The notes under the pieces are model-generated. The model did not search any database. It saw only the letters and a list, made by a program, of their open reading frames with translations, and was not told where the DNA came from. A stretch of DNA of 64,000 bases. Origin: CAXBNB01 sp965267535 (lineage in GTDB: Bacteria; Bacteroidota; Bacteroidia; Cytophagales; Cyclobacteriaceae). The stretch is taken from NCBI GenBank assembly GCA_965267535.1, contig OZ254082.1, positions 496,001 through 560,000 on the forward strand, in the 5' to 3' direction. The position numbers were made by a program, and so were the translations under genes. Position 1 is the stretch's first letter. Each line of letters opens with the position of its first letter. Shown here in pieces: positions 1-9,593 of the stretch.

Positions 1-1
1 A

Positions 2-187
2 AAAACATCGATATTTATATTGCTGACGGTAGTTAAAGCATTTTACATAGTGGGTGAGTTTATGCACTTGTCTCACGAATCAAAATCTTTGATTTACTCG
101 ATAGTTATACCTTGTGTGTTTGTAGTGTGGTTGATAGTAGCACTGCTTATTCAGGGGGTAGCAATATTTGAAGCATTGGGCTTGTAA
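2..187 (+). CDS. Cytochrome c oxidase subunit IV family protein (5' truncated by window)
   Basis: An open frame runs in from the window edge and stops with TAA at 185-187, giving the last 61 residues. The motif VGEFMHLSHE, followed by a hydrophobic segment of about 20 residues and a short tail, is typical of the small prokaryotic subunit IV (CyoD/CtaF-like) of haem-copper oxidases in Bacteroidota. These are inner-membrane proteins that assist assembly or stability of the oxidase and carry no redox centre. The genes that follow (an SCO-like protein and a DUF420 protein) are the usual oxidase-assembly neighbours, which supports the call. The N-terminus lies outside the window, so full length and start cannot be judged. 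Confidence 0.8.
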   Translation, partial: KTSIFILLTVVKAFYIVGEFMHLSHESKSLIYSIVIPCVFVVWLIVALLIQGVAIFEALGL

Positions 188-208
188 TAGCACCAACTAA
201 AAGAAATT

Positions 209-245
209 AAAAAATCATGCTGTATGTTCAGCATGATTTTTTTTT
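209..245 (+). terminator. Rho-independent terminator after the oxidase subunit IV gene
   Basis: A perfect 12-bp inverted repeat (AAAATCATGCTG at 211-222 with CAGCATGATTTT at 229-240, loop of 6) is followed by a run of T to 245. It sits 22 bases after the stop codon and separates the oxidase operon from the SCO-like gene. The symmetric A/T arms mean it could also work on the other strand. Confidence 0.8.
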
Positions 246-290
246 GAATGAACACAAGAGCCATGAGGCAATGGCTATAATACCACGCTG

Positions 291-911
291 ATGAGTTATA
301 AATGGATTTTTCTCTTTTTGCTATTGGGTTTTCCGGTTAGCATTTATTTGTTTTTGCAGGGGTTCGGAGAAAATAAATTTACTGTACCTGTGTTTTATGC
401 TGAAGGTATTCCCGACTCTGTAGCGGTATGTGAGCCTACTCAGGTTCCGTTTTTTGTATCAGACTTTACCAGCAGCAAGGCAGGTACTATACCTTTGCCA
501 AAAGGCGTAGTAGCGGTAGATTTAGGTACAGCGGCGTGCGATTCATGCCAGATCAAAGTAAACAACCTTGCGGCAGTGTATGACAAGTACAAATCATGGG
601 AGCCTTTTCACATGGTGTCGCTGGTAGCCGGTGAGCAGGGGCAGTATTACCCCCGGAGTTATGGCAAGTGGCAAATACATGCTGTAGACAGAGTAGAGTG
701 GTTGGAGTATGGGCGTTGTGGGTTGAACATCCCGTTGAAAACCGGCCAGCAAGAACCCGTAGAGAAAAACGGAACCGTAGTACTCGTAGATGAAAATCGA
801 CAGATCAGAGGGTATTATAATGTATTTGATAGAAAAGAATCTGACAGGTTGATCGTGGAGCTGGAAATATTGAAAAGAAACCAAAAGACAAGCTACAATG
901 AAACAAAATAA
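291..911 (+). CDS. SCO1/SenC-like thioredoxin-fold protein with a CxxC pair
   Basis: A 206-residue protein with an N-terminal membrane anchor (residues 5-23) and a periplasmic domain of thioredoxin-like fold. SCO proteins deliver copper to the CuA site of cytochrome oxidase or reduce its cysteines. The C-terminal pattern around LVDENRQIRGYYNVFD is the SCO-type ending. The cysteine pair is C83-D-S-C86, a CxxC as in thioredoxins, whereas classical SCO proteins use CxxxCP. I also see no clear downstream metal-ligand histidine. It therefore looks like a divergent member, possibly a reductase rather than a copper carrier. Its 3' end overlaps the DUF420 gene by 14 bp, so the two are translated from one message. 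Placement directly after the subunit IV gene supports a role in oxidase maturation. Confidence 0.65.
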   Translation: MSYKWIFLFLLLGFPVSIYLFLQGFGENKFTVPVFYAEGIPDSVAVCEPTQVPFFVSDFTSSKAGTIPLPKGVVAVDLGTAACDSCQIKVNNLAAVYDKYKSWEPFHMVSLVAGEQGQYYPRSYGKWQIHAVDRVEWLEYGRCGLNIPLKTGQQEPVEKNGTVVLVDENRQIRGYYNVFDRKESDRLIVELEILKRNQKTSYNETK

Positions 912-1467
912 AAAAGCTTTAATTACCATCATTGTTGTATCGGTGTTGATTCCGGTAGCCGTTGGCGTATTACTTTTTTCTCCTTATAAAATTCCGGCAG
1001 ATGCCCCCTGGATTCGGTCGCTACCTTCGTTCAATGCCTTTATCAATGGGTTGACAGCAGTGATACTACTGATGGGACGTTACTTTATTCGAAACGACGA
1101 GCGTCAGTGGCACAAGTGGTTTATGGAAATGGCCTTCCTGCTGGGAGCTACATTTTTGGTGTCGTATGTTATTTACCACTCGAGTGTGCCCTCTGTAAAA
1201 TATGGAGATATAGACGGTAACGGCATACTGGAAGCCAACGAACTGCTGAGAGTAGGAAATATTCGGTATGTGTATTATGCCCTGTTGCTGTCGCACATAG
1301 GCCTGTCTATAGTTGTTGTGCCGTTTGTGCTGTTTGCTTTTTACTACGCTCTGTCAAATGATTTTTCCCGGCACGTCAAAATCGTAAAATATACCTGGCC
1401 TATATGGTTTTACGTGTCAGTATCTGGCGTCTTGGTTTACTTTATGATTAGCCCCTACTACCAGTAA
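898..1467 (+). CDS. DUF420 family membrane protein, probable oxidase assembly factor
   Basis: A 189-residue protein with four to five predicted membrane segments (about 8-28, 47-63, 74-93, 124-148, 160-185). DUF420 proteins (CtaM-like in Bacillus) are required for activity of certain haem-copper oxidases and lie beside oxidase genes. Between the third and fourth segments is the loop DIDGNGILEANE (about residues 104-115), which matches the EF-hand calcium loop at positions 1, 3, 5, 6, 8 and 12. Conserved histidines sit in YHSS and LSHIGL, facing the membrane. Start is the ATG overlapping the SCO-like gene. Family assignment is from motif and neighbourhood; the calcium binding is inference. Confidence 0.75.
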   Translation: MKQNKKALITIIVVSVLIPVAVGVLLFSPYKIPADAPWIRSLPSFNAFINGLTAVILLMGRYFIRNDERQWHKWFMEMAFLLGATFLVSYVIYHSSVPSVKYGDIDGNGILEANELLRVGNIRYVYYALLLSHIGLSIVVVPFVLFAFYYALSNDFSRHVKIVKYTWPIWFYVSVSGVLVYFMISPYYQ

Positions 1468-1558
1468 AGGGGTATACCTCATGACAAAATGATAATTGTC
1501 ATACCTATAAACTAAATGTAACTAATCCGTAGAGTCATAGATTTCGTATTTTTACATT

Positions 1559-1816
1559 ATGAAAACACTGCTATTAACCCTTGCTGCATTAATGGTTTTT
1601 ACTGCACAGTCGCTGGCTCAATGCGCCATGTGCAAAACAACCATAGTAAACAATGTGAGTCACGGAGAGCTCAATCTGGCTGAGGGGCTCAACTTCGGTA
1701 TTCTCTATCTGTTTTTTACACCATACCTGGCCATTGCAGCGGTAGCTGTATTCTGGTATATCAACAGCAGATCCAATGCAAAGAAAAAGCAGCACAAAAG
1801 CCCTATAGGGGTGTAG
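1559..1816 (+). CDS. Small secreted or membrane protein with CAMC motif next to the oxidase genes
   Basis: An 85-residue protein with a clear Sec signal peptide (MKTLLLTLAALMVFTAQSLA, cleavage before QC). The mature protein starts with C-A-M-C, has one hydrophobic segment (about 46-67) and a lysine-rich cytoplasmic tail. I do not recognise a named family. Small proteins of this build occur beside oxidase and DUF420 genes in Bacteroidota. The twin cysteines at the mature N-terminus suggest thiol or metal chemistry at the outer face of the membrane. There is no CxxCH, so it is not a c-type cytochrome. It is separated from the DUF420 gene by 91 bp. Confidence 0.6.
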   Translation: MKTLLLTLAALMVFTAQSLAQCAMCKTTIVNNVSHGELNLAEGLNFGILYLFFTPYLAIAAVAVFWYINSRSNAKKKQHKSPIGV

Positions 1817-2071
1817 ACTAAGCCTGGGAGTAGGAGCACCAGCTCTCAACATAGTCTGATGGATGCAAGAGCAGAATAGAAAGTGCCTTTTGGGATTCAA
1901 GCAGCTATCAGCACCTCATATAAGCCAGGATTTACCTGTAGCATCGCGCGAAAAAAACAGAAGAACGACTTCTATTTGGAGATTTCCAATGTTAGGTAAT
2001 CGCTGCTTTTTTGTCGATATTAGTACCCCTGTTTTTTCAGGACGGTATGTAAAGCTAAATCACCCAAAATA

Positions 2072-5000
2072 TTGAAAAATAGTAGGTTTATTCTATCCTA
2101 TAAATTTCCGGCATTTCTGGCGATAACCTCCGGTTTGTTGCTCTATTTGATTAGTGTGTTTGGCGATACAGACCCACTCACCTTGCGTAGCATGATCGAG
2201 GCAAACCTGCGCAAGCAGGTGCAGTGGCAGGACATGTATATAGATAGGGTGAGCGCGGATTTTTCGGTACTTACCGAGGAAAAACAAAAAGAAGTAGACT
2301 ACCCAACGTTTGTTTTTACAAAACGAAAACTTGCCTTTTGGAATACCTCTCAGGTAGCTTTGGATTTTGGCAAACTGGCCGGCTTGGATGATTTTGGTGT
2401 CACAAGCATTCACCAATCAAAGTACCTGTATCAGAGGCGAACGGTAGTACGTGGGAGGGATCGCTATATTCTGGTGTCACTCATTCCATTGATGACCCGT
2501 TACCCTTTTACCAATCAATATTTAACCACCTCTCTCAACAGGCAAATATTTGCCAGTCAGGTAGAGTATTCGGACGAGACAGAGGCCGGCGCTTTTTTAG
2601 TTGATCTGGACGGCTTGCCCTTGCTGTTTGTGAAGGTTGCAAATCAGAATATCTTCCCGGGAGCCATGCTAGGGGTTGTTAATTTTCTTGCCATAGCATT
2701 TATACTATTGCTCATTCTCACTTTGTATTTATATACACTGCGTATAGGCAAGCAGGGAAAATTAAAAACAGGCTTTGGTTGGCTTATATTGGGCAATGTG
2801 GTTGTGAGAGGGCTGTTGCTCATTTCAGGGTTTCCTTTTGCCCTTACGGGTATGGAGTTGTTCAATTCGAGCACGTATGTGTCATCGGCTATCAATCCGT
2901 CGCTGGGGGATTTGCTCTTCAATATAGTGAGTCTATTGAGTGTGTCGGCCTATTTGTTCGAAAACAGAATTTACCTGGCACAGCGGTGTTGGGAAGTTTT
3001 TTCTCCCAAAGCCAGAAAAATACTGTATACCGTACTCTATCTGGTGAGCCTGCTCAGTCTGTATTGCTATAGTCAGGTAGTGCGAGATATTCTTGCCAAT
3101 TCTCAGATCAATCTGGATATGGGGCAGACTATAGAGTTTGACAATATTCGTGTTTTTGCATTTGTTGTAATAGTACTGTCGGGGCTTATTGCATTTCTCA
3201 TCATCCATGTTTTTTACAAAATAGTATTTCATAAACGAAAAAATTTCATCAGTACATTTCTCACACTTGCTTTGCCGACTGTGATCTTTGGCGTGCTGTT
3301 TGGAGCCCTTGTGGATGAGGCGTTGTGGGGCATATTGATCTACCACACCGTCTATATGGTCATTATTTATATTAACGACCTGCCGTCCCGCATGCGCAAA
3401 TTCAGGTTTGGTTCACTTTTGTACATATTATCGGCCATCATATTGGTGTCATTGGTAGGGGCAGTGTCTGTCTATCGTGGTTTTGAACGCAACGAGCTTA
3501 TTCAGAAACAAAAATTTGCTACAAAACTGCTTATCGACAGAGATGTAGAAGCGGAGTATCTGCTCAATCAGATAGCCGGGAAAATACGTACCGACATGAC
3601 CCTAAACAGCAAGATAATAAGCCCGAGGGTGTCTGTGTCGCAGGTCAAAGACCGTATTAGTCAATTGTTTGTAGACGGTTATTTTAGCGGATACAACATT
3701 AAAATCAGCCTCTTTGATCAGGACGGGGTGGGCATAGGACGAAACATGGGGTTGGTCTACTACGATGATTACAAGCACCGGTTTGTATCGGCCGGTTACC
3801 GTACCGACTATGAAAACATCTTTTTTGATGGAAATTTTTTATCCAGCGGGCGAAAACGCTATGTGTGTTTTATCGAGTTGGAGCGCTATAAAAACCGAAC
3901 GGGTTTTATCATTCTGGAATTGAATCAAAAAAAGCAGGTCTCCCGATCGGTTTATCCGGAGCTGCTGCTGGACAATAGCACAGCAGGCCGTAGCGATTTT
4001 GATTATGCTGTTTTCGATAGCAAAGACTTAGTACATAGCGTAGGGCAGTTTAACTACAAAGCCGACTTCAATACCCATTGGATAGACAGCAGAAGGTTGT
4101 ATGCCCGTGGGGTAGAAAAAAACGGCCACCATCACCTCGCAGTGCGTACCGACAACAGGGTAATTGTTATCACATCGAAGTTGTATAAGTTTTGGTCTGG
4201 CCTGTCCAACTTCTCCTTCCTCTTTGTGTTGTTTATGGCTGTAGCAGTAGTCATTATGGTTACTAATTCATTGATCAACTACGAAACCATCAAGTCCTTT
4301 AATTTTTCTACAAAAATATTGATATACCTTGGTTGTGCCTTTGCCATACCCCTCGTATTGGTAGGAGCCGCCATTCTCAACACGCTCAACAAGTCGTACA
4401 AGGCAGAAATAGATAAATCGTATCAGAAGCAAACGATAGCGATGAGTGAAAACTTTGTGGATCTTATCACAGATTTTTACAACAACGACCTAAACAGGGA
4501 CGGGCTTTCGAATGAGCTACTCAAAATTAGCCGCAGCTCGCGGGCCGACATCAACCTGTACGACAATGAAGGGAGGATGCTTTCTACCAGTCAGCCCAAA
4601 ATAATAGAAGCAGGGTTGCTGTCGCCTTATATCAATCCGGTGGCATTCAACAAACTCAAAAACGAATACAAAGACAAGGTCATACTGGAAGAGTCTATCG
4701 GAAAACTGTCCTACAAGTCTTCCTTTGTGGCTGTGCGTTCCTACGACGATGGCAAACTACTGGGGATAATGAGTTCTCCCTTTTTTAGTTCCAAAAACCA
4801 CCTTGGAAGGCAAAAAACGGAAGTATTTGCCAACATCATCAATATTTCCACGCTGATTTTCATGATCTCCATCGGGCTGTCGTATGTAGCTGTTCGCCGG
4901 CTGACAAATCCTATTATGCTCATTGCCAGCAAATTGAAAAGGACGGAGTTTTCGGAAGAAAACCCACCACTGGAGTGGACATCCAACGACGAGATAGGCA

Positions 5001-5725
5001 TGCTGGTGAGGGAATACAACAGTATGCTGGAAAAACTGGAAATAAGTAAAAAAGAACTGGCCAGAAGTGAAAAGGAGGCAGCCTGGCGTGAAATGGCCAA
5101 GCAGGTAGCGCATGAGATTAAAAACCCACTGACCCCAATGAAGCTTACCCTTCAGCACCTCGATAGGGTAATGGATAAAGACGATGAACGCCGTAAGTCG
5201 CTCAGCACGCTATTGGCACAGGTAGATACACTCGATCAGATAGTGACATCATTTAGTCATTTTGCACGAATGCCCGATCCGGAAAATGAGACTTTTAACC
5301 TGATCACTACGCTCGAAAAATCAATCAACCTCCATCCCGACAAGCACATAGTGTGTGAAACCACAGGAAAAAAAGCCATGGTTACCGGTGACAAAAAGTT
5401 GTTTGGCCGCATATTCAATAACATTATCCTCAATGCTTTTCAGGCAATGAATAATTTGAGCAGCCCCGTGCTCACCATTACCATAGAGCAGCAAAGAGAC
5501 AAGGTGCTGCTGGCCTTTAGGGATATAGGATCCGGCATACCCGACGAGATCAAAGACAAGGTGTTTGTGCCCAACTTCAGTACCAAAGCTTCCGGATCGG
5601 GTATAGGTCTGGCGGTAGCCAAAAGAGGAATAGCACACGCAGGAGGTAATATCTGGTTTGAAGCAAACCAACCTGTAGGCACTATTTTTTATATCGAATT
5701 GCCGTTGGCTGATACGCAACCCTAA
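2072..5725 (+). CDS. Large membrane sensor histidine kinase, NtrY-like, orphan
   Basis: A 1217-residue two-component sensor. Order: TM segment at about 12-31; a short exposed region; a block of membrane helices from about 195 to 460; an exposed region of about 250 residues; TM segments near 720-740 and 755-780; a second exposed (Cache-like) region; TM near 930-950; HAMP at about 955-1000; HisKA with phosphoacceptor H1014 in QVAHEIKNPLTPM; HATPase_c with an N box around NNIILNAFQAM and G boxes DIGSGIPDEI and GSGIGLAV. The catalytic part resembles NtrY. The start is TTG at 2072; the first in-frame ATG would remove the first membrane segment. No response regulator gene lies nearby, so its partner is unknown. 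The 255 bp upstream (1817-2071) show no convincing gene. Confidence 0.85.
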   Translation: MKNSRFILSYKFPAFLAITSGLLLYLISVFGDTDPLTLRSMIEANLRKQVQWQDMYIDRVSADFSVLTEEKQKEVDYPTFVFTKRKLAFWNTSQVALDFGKLAGLDDFGVTSIHQSKYLYQRRTVVRGRDRYILVSLIPLMTRYPFTNQYLTTSLNRQIFASQVEYSDETEAGAFLVDLDGLPLLFVKVANQNIFPGAMLGVVNFLAIAFILLLILTLYLYTLRIGKQGKLKTGFGWLILGNVVVRGLLLISGFPFALTGMELFNSSTYVSSAINPSLGDLLFNIVSLLSVSAYLFENRIYLAQRCWEVFSPKARKILYTVLYLVSLLSLYCYSQVVRDILANSQINLDMGQTIEFDNIRVFAFVVIVLSGLIAFLIIHVFYKIVFHKRKNFISTFLTLALPTVIFGVLFGALVDEALWGILIYHTVYMVIIYINDLPSRMRKFRFGSLLYILSAIILVSLVGAVSVYRGFERNELIQKQKFATKLLIDRDVEAEYLLNQIAGKIRTDMTLNSKIISPRVSVSQVKDRISQLFVDGYFSGYNIKISLFDQDGVGIGRNMGLVYYDDYKHRFVSAGYRTDYENIFFDGNFLSSGRKRYVCFIELERYKNRTGFIILELNQKKQVSRSVYPELLLDNSTAGRSDFDYAVFDSKDLVHSVGQFNYKADFNTHWIDSRRLYARGVEKNGHHHLAVRTDNRVIVITSKLYKFWSGLSNFSFLFVLFMAVAVVIMVTNSLINYETIKSFNFSTKILIYLGCAFAIPLVLVGAAILNTLNKSYKAEIDKSYQKQTIAMSENFVDLITDFYNNDLNRDGLSNELLKISRSSRADINLYDNEGRMLSTSQPKIIEAGLLSPYINPVAFNKLKNEYKDKVILEESIGKLSYKSSFVAVRSYDDGKLLGIMSSPFFSSKNHLGRQKTEVFANIINISTLIFMISIGLSYVAVRRLTNPIMLIASKLKRTEFSEENPPLEWTSNDEIGMLVREYNSMLEKLEISKKELARSEKEAAWREMAKQVAHEIKNPLTPMKLTLQHLDRVMDKDDERRKSLSTLLAQVDTLDQIVTSFSHFARMPDPENETFNLITTLEKSINLHPDKHIVCETTGKKAMVTGDKKLFGRIFNNIILNAFQAMNNLSSPVLTITIEQQRDKVLLAFRDIGSGIPDEIKDKVFVPNFSTKASGSGIGLAVAKRGIAHAGGNIWFEANQPVGTIFYIELPLADTQP

Positions 5726-5845
5726 CCTTAAACAGACCTTTTTGGCTATATTTGATAAGGTTTAAACTCAGGATTGGCATCATAGCATTCGTTTTCCTGC
5801 GAGAAAAAAACGACGATGATCGAGTCTGAATAAAAGAGCAAATAA

Positions 5846-8800
5846 GTGTATAAGCATTGGGTTTTGGTGGGTGCAAAATTTGGAAAAACAGTGACCTTAT
5901 TTGCATTGTTGCTGCTTGCTCAATTGGCACATGTACAGGCGAGGCAGTCCAATCAGCGGTGCAAGTGGGTTGTCTTTTCCGAAGTAGCCGTGAGGCTGGA
6001 CACTTTGCTGATAGACGAACAAAGCTTGGTGGTATCAGGCTACAAAGGCGACTATACCTTTGATAGCCGCACAGCTACCCTTACCCTGAATGCATCGGTA
6101 CTCCCCGATTCCTTACAGGTATGTTATCGGGTTTATCCGGCTTACATTACTCGGCCGTATCAGCACCGCACCTATCATGAATACGATTCTTTAGCACCTT
6201 TTTCTGTAAAAAAACAGCCTGTAGCTTATCAGCGTGAGCAGTTGTTCGAAACAGAAGGAATATACAAGTCGGGGAGTATAACCCGGGGAATATCCGTTGG
6301 CAATTCACGAAGCGTGGGGGTGACGTCATCACTCAACTTTCAGATGGAGGGGCAGCTGACCGAAGACCTCAACATAAGAGCAAACATAACTGACCAAAAT
6401 GTGCCCTTTCAGCCGGAAGGAAACACCCAGCAGCTCCGTGAGTTTGACAATGTATCCATAGAAGTGTACAATGAAAAACTATCGCTGAAAGCCGGAGATA
6501 TAGTGCTGCAAAATTCGTCTTCACAATTTTTGAAGTATTATAAAAATGTTCAGGGAGGACAGTTTTCGGTGGATTATGAAGTAGGAGAAAAGGCCAAAGC
6601 ACGATCGACCGTAACCGTGTCTGCAGCCAAGGGCCAGTTTGCTGATATTACTCTTCAGGTAGCAGAAGGGGTGCAGGGGCCTTACAAGTTGCGTGGGCCC
6701 AATGGAGAGCGCTTTATCATCGTGCTTGCCAACTCAGAAAGGTTATACCTCGATGGCAGACCCCTTGAAAGAGGATTTAATAAAGATTATGTGATCGATT
6801 ATAACCTGGGAGAAATCACGTTTAATCCCTCAGTGCTGATTACCCGGTTTTCGCGTGTGCGGGCTACCTACGAATATTCCGAAAGGAGCTACAACAGAGC
6901 CATAATAAACACAACGCACGAATTAACTACAGACAACACGACCCTTACCTTCAACCATTATCAGGAAAGTGACGCAAAAAACAGTCCCCTGTCTTTTGAC
7001 CTGTCAAACGACGACAAACTAGCCATTAGTCAGGCAGGAGAAGAAAACCTGCCCGTGCCCATACCCGGTTTTAAGGAAGTAGCCTTTAGCCCTGAGGCGG
7101 TGTTGTATCAGAAAAAAGACACACTTGATGGGCAAGGCAATGCACATGAGGTTTTTGAGTTTTCCAGAGATTCAACACGACAGTTGTATCGGGTGGTGTT
7201 TTCTGAAGTAGGCCTGGGAAAGGGCGACTACCAGCTGGTGGCCAATACCGTGAACGGCAGAGAATATGAATGGGTAGCCCCCCAAATGGGCATCTCACAG
7301 GGGAGTTATGCACCGGTAACCTTTGTGCCGGCTCCAAACAAAAAACAAATGACTACTATGGGTGTGGCAGTAAAGCTATCGGAGTATAGCCAGGTGTATT
7401 CCGAACTGGCTTTTTCCCATCATGACCTAAACCTGTACTCTCCACTTGGCAATGCTGACAATAGGGGCATGGCTGTAAAGTCGGGGTGGATGGTAAAGAA
7501 CAAACCGGTGGAGTTTTTGCAAAATTATACGCTTTCTTCGGTGCTGGATGTGGAATACGATAGCAAAAATTTTCAGGGTATAGATCGCTTTCGATACATA
7601 GAATTTAATCGTGATTGGAACGTGGCAAATGATCAAACTTCGGCAGCCGATCATCATCTCAACCTGTCGGCCACACTGCGCAAAGATGCCAGGAATGAAT
7701 GGGTCTATCGCTTGTCGGGGCGAAAAAGAACAGGGCAGATGCAGGGCACACAGCAAGAGCTGAAGGTAAATCAACAGGTAGGATATTGGCAGTTGTTGGC
7801 TGGGGGGTATAGTATGCACAGTAGTCAAAAGGAAAATCAGGCCCGGTGGCAGAAGGCTCACGGAGAGGTGAGTTGGAAAAAGTGGGGACTAGTGCCCGGC
7901 TACCGGTTTGAGCTCGACCAGAACACCATGAAAAACCACGCGACCGATTCGGTACTCAGCTCGGCGATGCACTATACTTCGCATGGGCTTTACCTACAAT
8001 CCAACGATAGCCTGCCTTTGCGGTTGAGGGCAGAACACACCTGGCGAAACGACAAACAACCTGAAAAAGGAAGCATGCAGGATTTTGCTACTACGCATAC
8101 ATCGCGCCTGGTACTGGATGCGTCGCTGGCAGAGTCGCAGCAGTTGGAAATGACCATGACCTATCGCCAACTGATCTATCGGGGGGTATTTGCAGCTAAT
8201 CGCAATGAGGAAACGGTGCTGGGTAAGCTCAACTGGCAGGGACAGTTTTTCAAGGGGTTGCTCACCTCTGACCTGTCTTATGCCACTGCCAGTAGCAGGG
8301 AAATCCGCCGCGATTATGTGTTTGTACCCGTAGTGTCGGGAGAGGGTACACACACCTGGCGCGACCTCAATGGCGATGGCATACAGGATATAACAGAGTT
8401 TTTTGAAGCGATTCATATCGACGAGCGCAACTATATCAAGCTTTTCGTGCCTACAGATGAATTTGTGCCGGCATACAACAACCAGCTCAACTGGAACCTA
8501 CGGGCGGCCTTGCCCAGAGCCTGGCGTGAGGCTGGTGGTATTCGGCAAGTGTTGGGCAGGCTCAGCAGTCGCACTACGGTGAGTATAAACAAAAAAAATA
8601 CAGATCGTTCGTTTAACAGCAGGTTCAACCCCTTTCAGCTAACCACAGATCAAACCCGACTCATTTTTGTAAAAGATGCTATCAGGAGCAACTGGTTTTA
8701 CAACCGATCCAACCCGGGCTTTGGTGTAGAGCTTGGATATTTTCAGGCACGGTCTCGTCAGCTGATATCCGATGGTATAGAGGCCCGCAAGCAGCAGGAG

Positions 8801-9319
8801 TGGACCGTAAATGCCCGCAAGCGACTCACCACAGCATGGAATCTGCTCTGGGTTTTAGAACGAGGGTATAAGGAAAACACCTCAGACTTTATTCAGGGAA
8901 GAAACTATGCTCTGAGGATTAGGAGTCTGGCACCACAACTGACCTGGCAGCCTACAGCCTCGTTTAGAGTAAGCACCCGTACTACATATAAGCTCAAAAC
9001 CAATACATGGGCCGCCGATACGGATGAGTGGGCTCGCTTGTCATCGGTAGACGTAGGGGTGAGGTGGAGCAAAGCCCTAAAAAATACACTGGATGCAACC
9101 TTTAAAATTGTGGATATTGATTTTGAGGGTGAGGTCAACAGTCCGGCTGGGTATGAGCTGCTGGAGGCACTGCGTCCGGGCACCAACTATACGTGGAATT
9201 TTAGCTTTCGCCAAAAGCTCGCCAACGGGCTGCAGCTTTCGGCTACCTACGACGGTCGAAAACCTGACGGCCAGCGCATGGTACACCTGGGGCGTATGCA
9301 GATTACGGCATTGTTTTGA
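5846..9319 (+). CDS. Large outer-membrane beta-barrel-like protein of unknown function
   Basis: A 1157-residue protein starting at GTG 5846, with a signal peptide of about 32 residues (hydrophobic core TLFALLLLAQLAHV). Residues about 130-350 form a conserved block with patterns such as RGISVGNSRSVGVTSS, GPYKLRGPNGERF and YVIDYNLGEITF. The rest is rich in alternating aromatic and polar strands, as in outer-membrane barrels, and ends in F. An EF-hand-like loop, DLNGDGIQDITE, sits near residue 842. The N-terminal block reminds me of SprA-type surface proteins of Bacteroidota, but the length is under half of SprA, so I leave it unnamed. It follows the sensor kinase by 120 bp in the same direction, so cotranscription is possible. 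Confidence 0.6.
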   Translation: MYKHWVLVGAKFGKTVTLFALLLLAQLAHVQARQSNQRCKWVVFSEVAVRLDTLLIDEQSLVVSGYKGDYTFDSRTATLTLNASVLPDSLQVCYRVYPAYITRPYQHRTYHEYDSLAPFSVKKQPVAYQREQLFETEGIYKSGSITRGISVGNSRSVGVTSSLNFQMEGQLTEDLNIRANITDQNVPFQPEGNTQQLREFDNVSIEVYNEKLSLKAGDIVLQNSSSQFLKYYKNVQGGQFSVDYEVGEKAKARSTVTVSAAKGQFADITLQVAEGVQGPYKLRGPNGERFIIVLANSERLYLDGRPLERGFNKDYVIDYNLGEITFNPSVLITRFSRVRATYEYSERSYNRAIINTTHELTTDNTTLTFNHYQESDAKNSPLSFDLSNDDKLAISQAGEENLPVPIPGFKEVAFSPEAVLYQKKDTLDGQGNAHEVFEFSRDSTRQLYRVVFSEVGLGKGDYQLVANTVNGREYEWVAPQMGISQGSYAPVTFVPAPNKKQMTTMGVAVKLSEYSQVYSELAFSHHDLNLYSPLGNADNRGMAVKSGWMVKNKPVEFLQNYTLSSVLDVEYDSKNFQGIDRFRYIEFNRDWNVANDQTSAADHHLNLSATLRKDARNEWVYRLSGRKRTGQMQGTQQELKVNQQVGYWQLLAGGYSMHSSQKENQARWQKAHGEVSWKKWGLVPGYRFELDQNTMKNHATDSVLSSAMHYTSHGLYLQSNDSLPLRLRAEHTWRNDKQPEKGSMQDFATTHTSRLVLDASLAESQQLEMTMTYRQLIYRGVFAANRNEETVLGKLNWQGQFFKGLLTSDLSYATASSREIRRDYVFVPVVSGEGTHTWRDLNGDGIQDITEFFEAIHIDERNYIKLFVPTDEFVPAYNNQLNWNLRAALPRAWREAGGIRQVLGRLSSRTTVSINKKNTDRSFNSRFNPFQLTTDQTRLIFVKDAIRSNWFYNRSNPGFGVELGYFQARSRQLISDGIEARKQQEWTVNARKRLTTAWNLLWVLERGYKENTSDFIQGRNYALRIRSLAPQLTWQPTASFRVSTRTTYKLKTNTWAADTDEWARLSSVDVGVRWSKALKNTLDATFKIVDIDFEGEVNSPAGYELLEALRPGTNYTWNFSFRQKLANGLQLSATYDGRKPDGQRMVHLGRMQITALF

Positions 9320-9523
9320 AAAAATGACAGAAAAATGTTTGGTATAACAGTACTTATGAAAGTGTAAGTGTGTTTTATTGAAAATATTGAAAAACAGTGT
9401 CTTGTATTTTTATTCCTTAAAAAAATGTTGTTTTTTTATTGGCTTAATAACTAAAAAATAACCAACCAAGACTAACAAACCCTCCCCTTAAACGATAACA
9501 GCTGATTTTCTTTTTCTTATAGT

Positions 9524-9552
9524 CTACATCTCCCCGGCAGGGAGTGGTGTAG
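9524..9552 (+). other. Leader hairpin upstream of the cassette cluster
   Basis: In the 274-bp gap 9320-9593, which is A/T-rich and holds no gene I can support, CTACA (9524-9528) pairs with TGTAG (9548-9552) and CTCCC (9530-9534) pairs with GGGAG (9540-9544) around loop CGGCA. There is no T-run, so it is not a classical terminator. It lies 42 bp before the first cassette gene and could be a leader structure or the scar of a hairpin element. Confidence 0.35.
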
Positions 9553-9593
9553 CTATCTTGCTAAACTATCTGATAGTATTAACCAAAATAGGT

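Noticed and set aside
1863..2075. Open frame of 70 codons upstream of the sensor kinase
   Set aside because: No signal peptide, no family pattern, odd composition, and it overlaps the kinase start. Chance frame.
9558..9593. Longer start (TTG) for the first cassette gene
   Set aside because: The added residues precede a perfect signal peptide at ATG 9594 and would disrupt it.
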